Positions 15,015-17,107 of a DNA stretch of 17,107 nt are shown one piece after another. The stretch spans positions 1-17,107 of the forward strand of contig SLDH01000159.1 in the NCBI GenBank assembly GCA_007125415.1. Reading direction: 5' to 3'. Below the pieces are notes generated by a model, which saw nothing but the letters and a program-made list of their open reading frames with translations, ran no database searches and was not told the DNA's origin. Made by a program: the position numbers and the translations under genes. Positions within the stretch are counted from its first letter, which is position 1; the number at the start of each line of letters is the position of its first letter. This DNA is from Roseovarius sp. (GTDB lineage: Bacteria > Pseudomonadota > Alphaproteobacteria > Rhodobacterales > Rhodobacteraceae).

Positions 15015-15325
15015 GGTGTGAATGTCCGCAAGGTCCGCATAGCAGCCCCACGAGATGGAACAGCCTGACATGACGTATGGCATGTCAGGCATGTGTGATT
15101 TCACATGGCGGACCGATTGCCGTGATATTTGAGCAAGCCTCAATCTCGCCGAGCGTGTCGCTGAGTGGCTTCATCGCCGCCAAGCTGGTTGGGGGCGCAA
15201 AATGCAGAGATGCACCCTCAGCGACTCTCTGAGCGCGATTGCGGGCATGTCACCAAGGGTGTTGCTGATGCTTGTTCGAGAGGCAAAGCTTAGTGACCCG
15301 CGCCGAAGCGTCATTTGCCATCGTC
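15015..15325 (+). repeat. Degenerate repeat copy R2 (partner at about 2860-3180)
   Basis: This is the same-orientation counterpart of R1. The identical 23-bp core is at 15215-15237. Interrupted similarity covers roughly 15140-15320, with a weaker collinear match near 15029. Boundaries are by-eye estimates. The two copies bracket all genes from the WGR gene to the end of the cyanase operon, about 12 kb. Confidence 0.75.
15063..15090. other. 10-bp inverted repeat
   Basis: GCCTGACATG and CATGTCAGGC are perfect complements around an 8-nt centre (acgtatgg). It lies about 270 bp beyond the operon's last stop and lacks a T-tract. It could be a protein-binding dyad or a weak hairpin. Confidence 0.5.
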
Positions 15326-15471
15326 CTTGCTCCTTACAGAAAGCATGGACCAGACCACCAATACACAGAAGGTTTGATGCTCGCTGTGCGCGTCGTCCGT
15401 CGTTCCGCCGATCGACCCCACAATTGAGCCTTTTCCGTTCCGGGGGAGGTTGGGGGCTGCGGTGAAGAATC

Positions 15472-15510
15472 CCGACGCGCCGTGAAAGCACATTCACGCG
15501 GTCGCGTCGG
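15472..15510. other. Nested imperfect hairpin near recombinase gene
   Basis: The outer arms CCGACGCG (15472-15479) and CGCGTCGG (15503-15510) are exact complements. The inner arms cgtgaa (15481-15486) and ttcacg (15493-15498) are also complementary. A small asymmetry separates the two stems. It sits 120 bp beyond the recombinase stop and could serve as its terminator or as a recombination or binding site; neither is shown. Confidence 0.5.
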
Positions 15511-15630
15511 TGATGGCCCGGGCGCCCGGACTTGCCAAAACATGCCGGACGCGCGGAGATTGCGCCGAGACCTTCACGAAGCCGAAGAGAACCACTGACC
15601 CGGAATAGTTCCCGTCACACGGGCCAGAAT

Positions 15631-16563
15631 TCAGAACATGCCGAACGTGGGCAGCTTCTCTAGTGCGGCGCGCTCTTCCTCCTCCTCGGTAAGTGGCCTG
15701 TCTACCGGCTCGGCTTGCGGCTGGACCGGATCAGGGACGGGGACGGGGACGGGGACGGGGACTGGTGTAGAAACAGGCGGCTCGGCTTCGAGGACCACGT
15801 TCCCGTTCTGGTCCAGCCGTTCCCCGACGGTATTGTCATTGGCGATTTCCTCGCGCTCCCGGAGAATAGCCTCGGCTGCTGCCCGCGGCCTGCGAACACC
15901 GTCCCGGGTCCAGCGCCTTCTCTGGCCGGTGAGGATGCCGTGCAGGTTGAGAAGATCCGCGAGTTTCTGGTGCGAAAGACTGTGTCGAAAGGGAACGGTT
16001 TCCATGATCCGCACGATGTCCAGCACGCGACGGTCAGCCTCCTCTTTGCGTGCCTTCACAGAGGCTGCGGCTGCCTTGACGCGACCGGAATGGTCACTGA
16101 AGACTATGCCCTCGGCCTGCTTCTGGGCAAGTGCGTCCGAAGTTCCCTGGCGGATGTTCTGGACAGTCTCAGCGCCCTTGGCAACCGCTTTGAGGATAGC
16201 ACGCTTACTTAGAACACTCCCCTTGTGAGCCGAGAAGATCGGTATGTCATAAATCTTGAGAAACTCGCGCGCGGCCTCGACGTTCCTGAACAGACGGGTT
16301 GGTTCCGGGATGACGAGAACTGCGTTCTTTGACTGCGCTTCGTCTGCTGCTACCTTGAGTTCTTCCCGGCGAACCAGACCCTGAGGATCGGCCCCTGAGG
16401 CGACGTCTCGATAGATTCCGAGAAGGGTCATCCCGCGCTGCGCGCAGGCTTTTCTGATGCTCTCTGCCTGTCTTTCGAGATTCTTGTCGTCTACTGCCTG
16501 CTTCTCTGTTGAGACTCTGATGTAACCTATTGCAGATATGGGGTTATCTCGTGTGATCTTCAT
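15631..16563 (-). CDS. Serine recombinase (resolvase/invertase family)
   Basis: The product is 310 residues if started at the ATG complementary to 16561-16563, where homology begins (ISAIGYIRVSTEKQ). The frame is open to 16734, but the extra residues look unrelated and no good ribosome site was found for any start. The catalytic Ser is S18 in YIRVSTEKQ. The Arg-bearing segment is VIPEPTRLFRNVEAAREFL, where PTRLFRN replaces the usual LDRLSRN. The C-terminal part has LADLLNLHGILTGQRRRWTRDGVRR, a trace of the recombinase domain, but the zinc-ribbon and long coiled region of large serine integrases are missing. The tail has alternating Pro-Val residues and an acidic LTEEEEERAALEKL stretch. The family breaks and rejoins DNA at paired sites. 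Its target is unknown; the neighbouring inverted repeats and R1/R2 are candidates only by position. Confidence 0.82.
   Translation of the reverse strand: MKITRDNPISAIGYIRVSTEKQAVDDKNLERQAESIRKACAQRGMTLLGIYRDVASGADPQGLVRREELKVAADEAQSKNAVLVIPEPTRLFRNVEAAREFLKIYDIPIFSAHKGSVLSKRAILKAVAKGAETVQNIRQGTSDALAQKQAEGIVFSDHSGRVKAAAASVKARKEEADRRVLDIVRIMETVPFRHSLSHQKLADLLNLHGILTGQRRRWTRDGVRRPRAAAEAILREREEIANDNTVGERLDQNGNVVLEAEPPVSTPVPVPVPVPVPDPVQPQAEPVDRPLTEEEEERAALEKLPTFGMF
15734..15762. repeat. Tandem hexanucleotide repeat (GGGGAC)n inside recombinase gene
   Basis: Five near-perfect GGGGAC units on the plus strand encode the alternating Pro-Val run of the recombinase tail. As 6-bp units they change protein length without changing frame. 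Five successive G runs also give the plus strand G-quadruplex potential. Confidence 0.9.
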
Positions 16564-16964
16564 GATGTGGGGGCTCTGTGAGGGGGTGAGCAACAACGGG
16601 CGATCTCGCATCGGGAAATGGGCGGAATCCACGCCATCCATACGCTGCCGGAGCATCAACACAAGCGGTATTTCGGAGGTGCGGATCAGCAAATAGTGAT
16701 GGCCCGACAGACACGAGTGGCGGAACATCAGCAAAACCGACGCGTGCGTTTCGGCGCGATGCCGGTGACAGTGGCGAGTATCAGAAAACGAGCTTGTCCC
16801 AACATCGCGTCTCCACCATGGCGATGCTTCGACAATGGCTTAAGAACGTGTCCCGAGTGCATTAGCTGCCTTAGCTTGATAGCCGTAGCCTTGCCTTGAT
16901 AGCCTCGCACGAAAGTCGGGCGCTCCCCGTCGACGCGTCCGGAAGGCGCAACAAGGAGAGACCA
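16564..16964. other. Divergent interval between recombinase and mgtE-like gene
   Basis: No convincing gene. It contains a direct repeat CTTGATAGCC at 16875-16884 and 16895-16904, spaced 20 bp start to start (about two helical turns), some 60-90 bp before the MgtE-like start. The 16728-17072 minus-strand frame and the 16618-16899 plus-strand frame show no family resemblance. Confidence 0.5.
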
Positions 16965-17107
16965 ATGAGCTATGACCAGTTGAGCGTTGCCCTCAAGGAG
17001 CGCGATGCTGCCCCCCATCCCGAGGAGCTGCGCGACTTCATAGAGAACGAACACCCGGTCGATCTTGCTCATTTCGTGGGTGACTGGCCGCCGCAGGATG
17101 CCTGGAG
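16965..17107 (+). CDS. Probable magnesium transporter MgtE, N-terminal fragment (3' end outside window)
   Basis: The ATG at 16965 follows caaggagag at good spacing. The 47 codons visible read as an acidic helical start and then NEHPVDLAHFVGDWPPQDAW, which resembles the HPADLADLLEDLPPEE repeat of the MgtE intracellular N domain, the cytoplasmic Mg2+-sensing part of this inner-membrane Mg2+ channel. The membrane domain and CBS domains would lie beyond the window, so the call rests on one short motif. Upstream is the divergent recombinase. The fit is reasonable but not certain. Confidence 0.55.
   Translation, partial: MSYDQLSVALKERDAAPHPEELRDFIENEHPVDLAHFVGDWPPQDAW

Larger units (their letters stand above)
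14790..15630. other. Gene-poor interval with repeat R2 and inverted repeats
   Basis: About 840 bp between the reductase stop and the recombinase stop. It contains repeat copy R2, the inverted repeats at 15063-15090 and 15472-15510, and a short palindrome gcaagcttgc near 14931. No reading frame with family resemblance was seen. A simple operon terminator with a T-tract was not found directly after 14789. Confidence 0.6.

Noticed and set aside
15734-15762. CRISPR-like array
   Set aside because: The units are a simple hexanucleotide tandem with no spacers, inside a coding region. No CRISPR array or cas gene was seen in the window.
16564-16734. Upstream extension of the recombinase frame
   Set aside because: The catalytic domain starts a few residues after the inner ATG, and the extension has no resemblance to the family.

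Overview
The window looks like chromosome from an alphaproteobacterium, most likely of the Rhodobacteraceae/Roseobacter type. The evidence is GC-rich, densely coded DNA, alphaproteobacterial versions of NfuA, IlvD and DUF1127-like proteins, and family resemblance of the transporter and regulator genes. This placement is inference; no rRNA or tRNA is present to confirm it.

Layout. The left edge (1-2550) is core metabolism: the 3' part of an Fe-S scaffold (NfuA-like) fusion protein, convergent with ilvD. From 2551 to about 4470 the DNA is low in genes and contains a degenerate repeat copy (R1), a small WGR-domain gene, and the C-terminal remnant of an SRAP/YedK gene. From 4469 to 6957 lie a DUF1127-like small protein divergent from a LysR regulator, then a shortened cupin gene and a TetR regulator.

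The centrepiece (7294-14789) is an apparent eight-gene operon on the plus strand. It encodes a NrtA/SsuA/TauA-class ABC importer (ATPase, Tat-exported binding protein, permease), an OsmC-family protein, an acyl-CoA-dehydrogenase-fold flavoprotein that lacks the usual catalytic glutamate position, a two-domain rhodanese-type sulfurtransferase, cyanase (CynS), and an FAD/NAD(P)-dependent ferredoxin-type reductase. The TetR gene is transcribed away from it and has a perfect 16-bp palindrome in its own leader. The sulfur-handling genes beside cyanase suggest import and breakdown of a compound yielding both sulfane sulfur and cyanate, for example thiocyanate or an organic (iso)thiocyanate, with cyanase releasing NH3 and CO2. 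The operon does not match a standard cynTSX or cynABDS locus, or a known thiocyanate hydrolase or dehydrogenase locus, and is the best candidate here for an undescribed system. The substrate is inference.

The right edge (14790-17107) holds a second, collinear, same-orientation copy of the degenerate repeat (R2), several inverted repeats, a resolvase/invertase-type serine recombinase with a Pro-Val repeat tail, and the first 47 codons of a probable MgtE magnesium transporter. The R1/R2 pair about 12 kb apart, the gene remnants and the recombinase suggest the segment between ilvD and mgtE is an accessory region.
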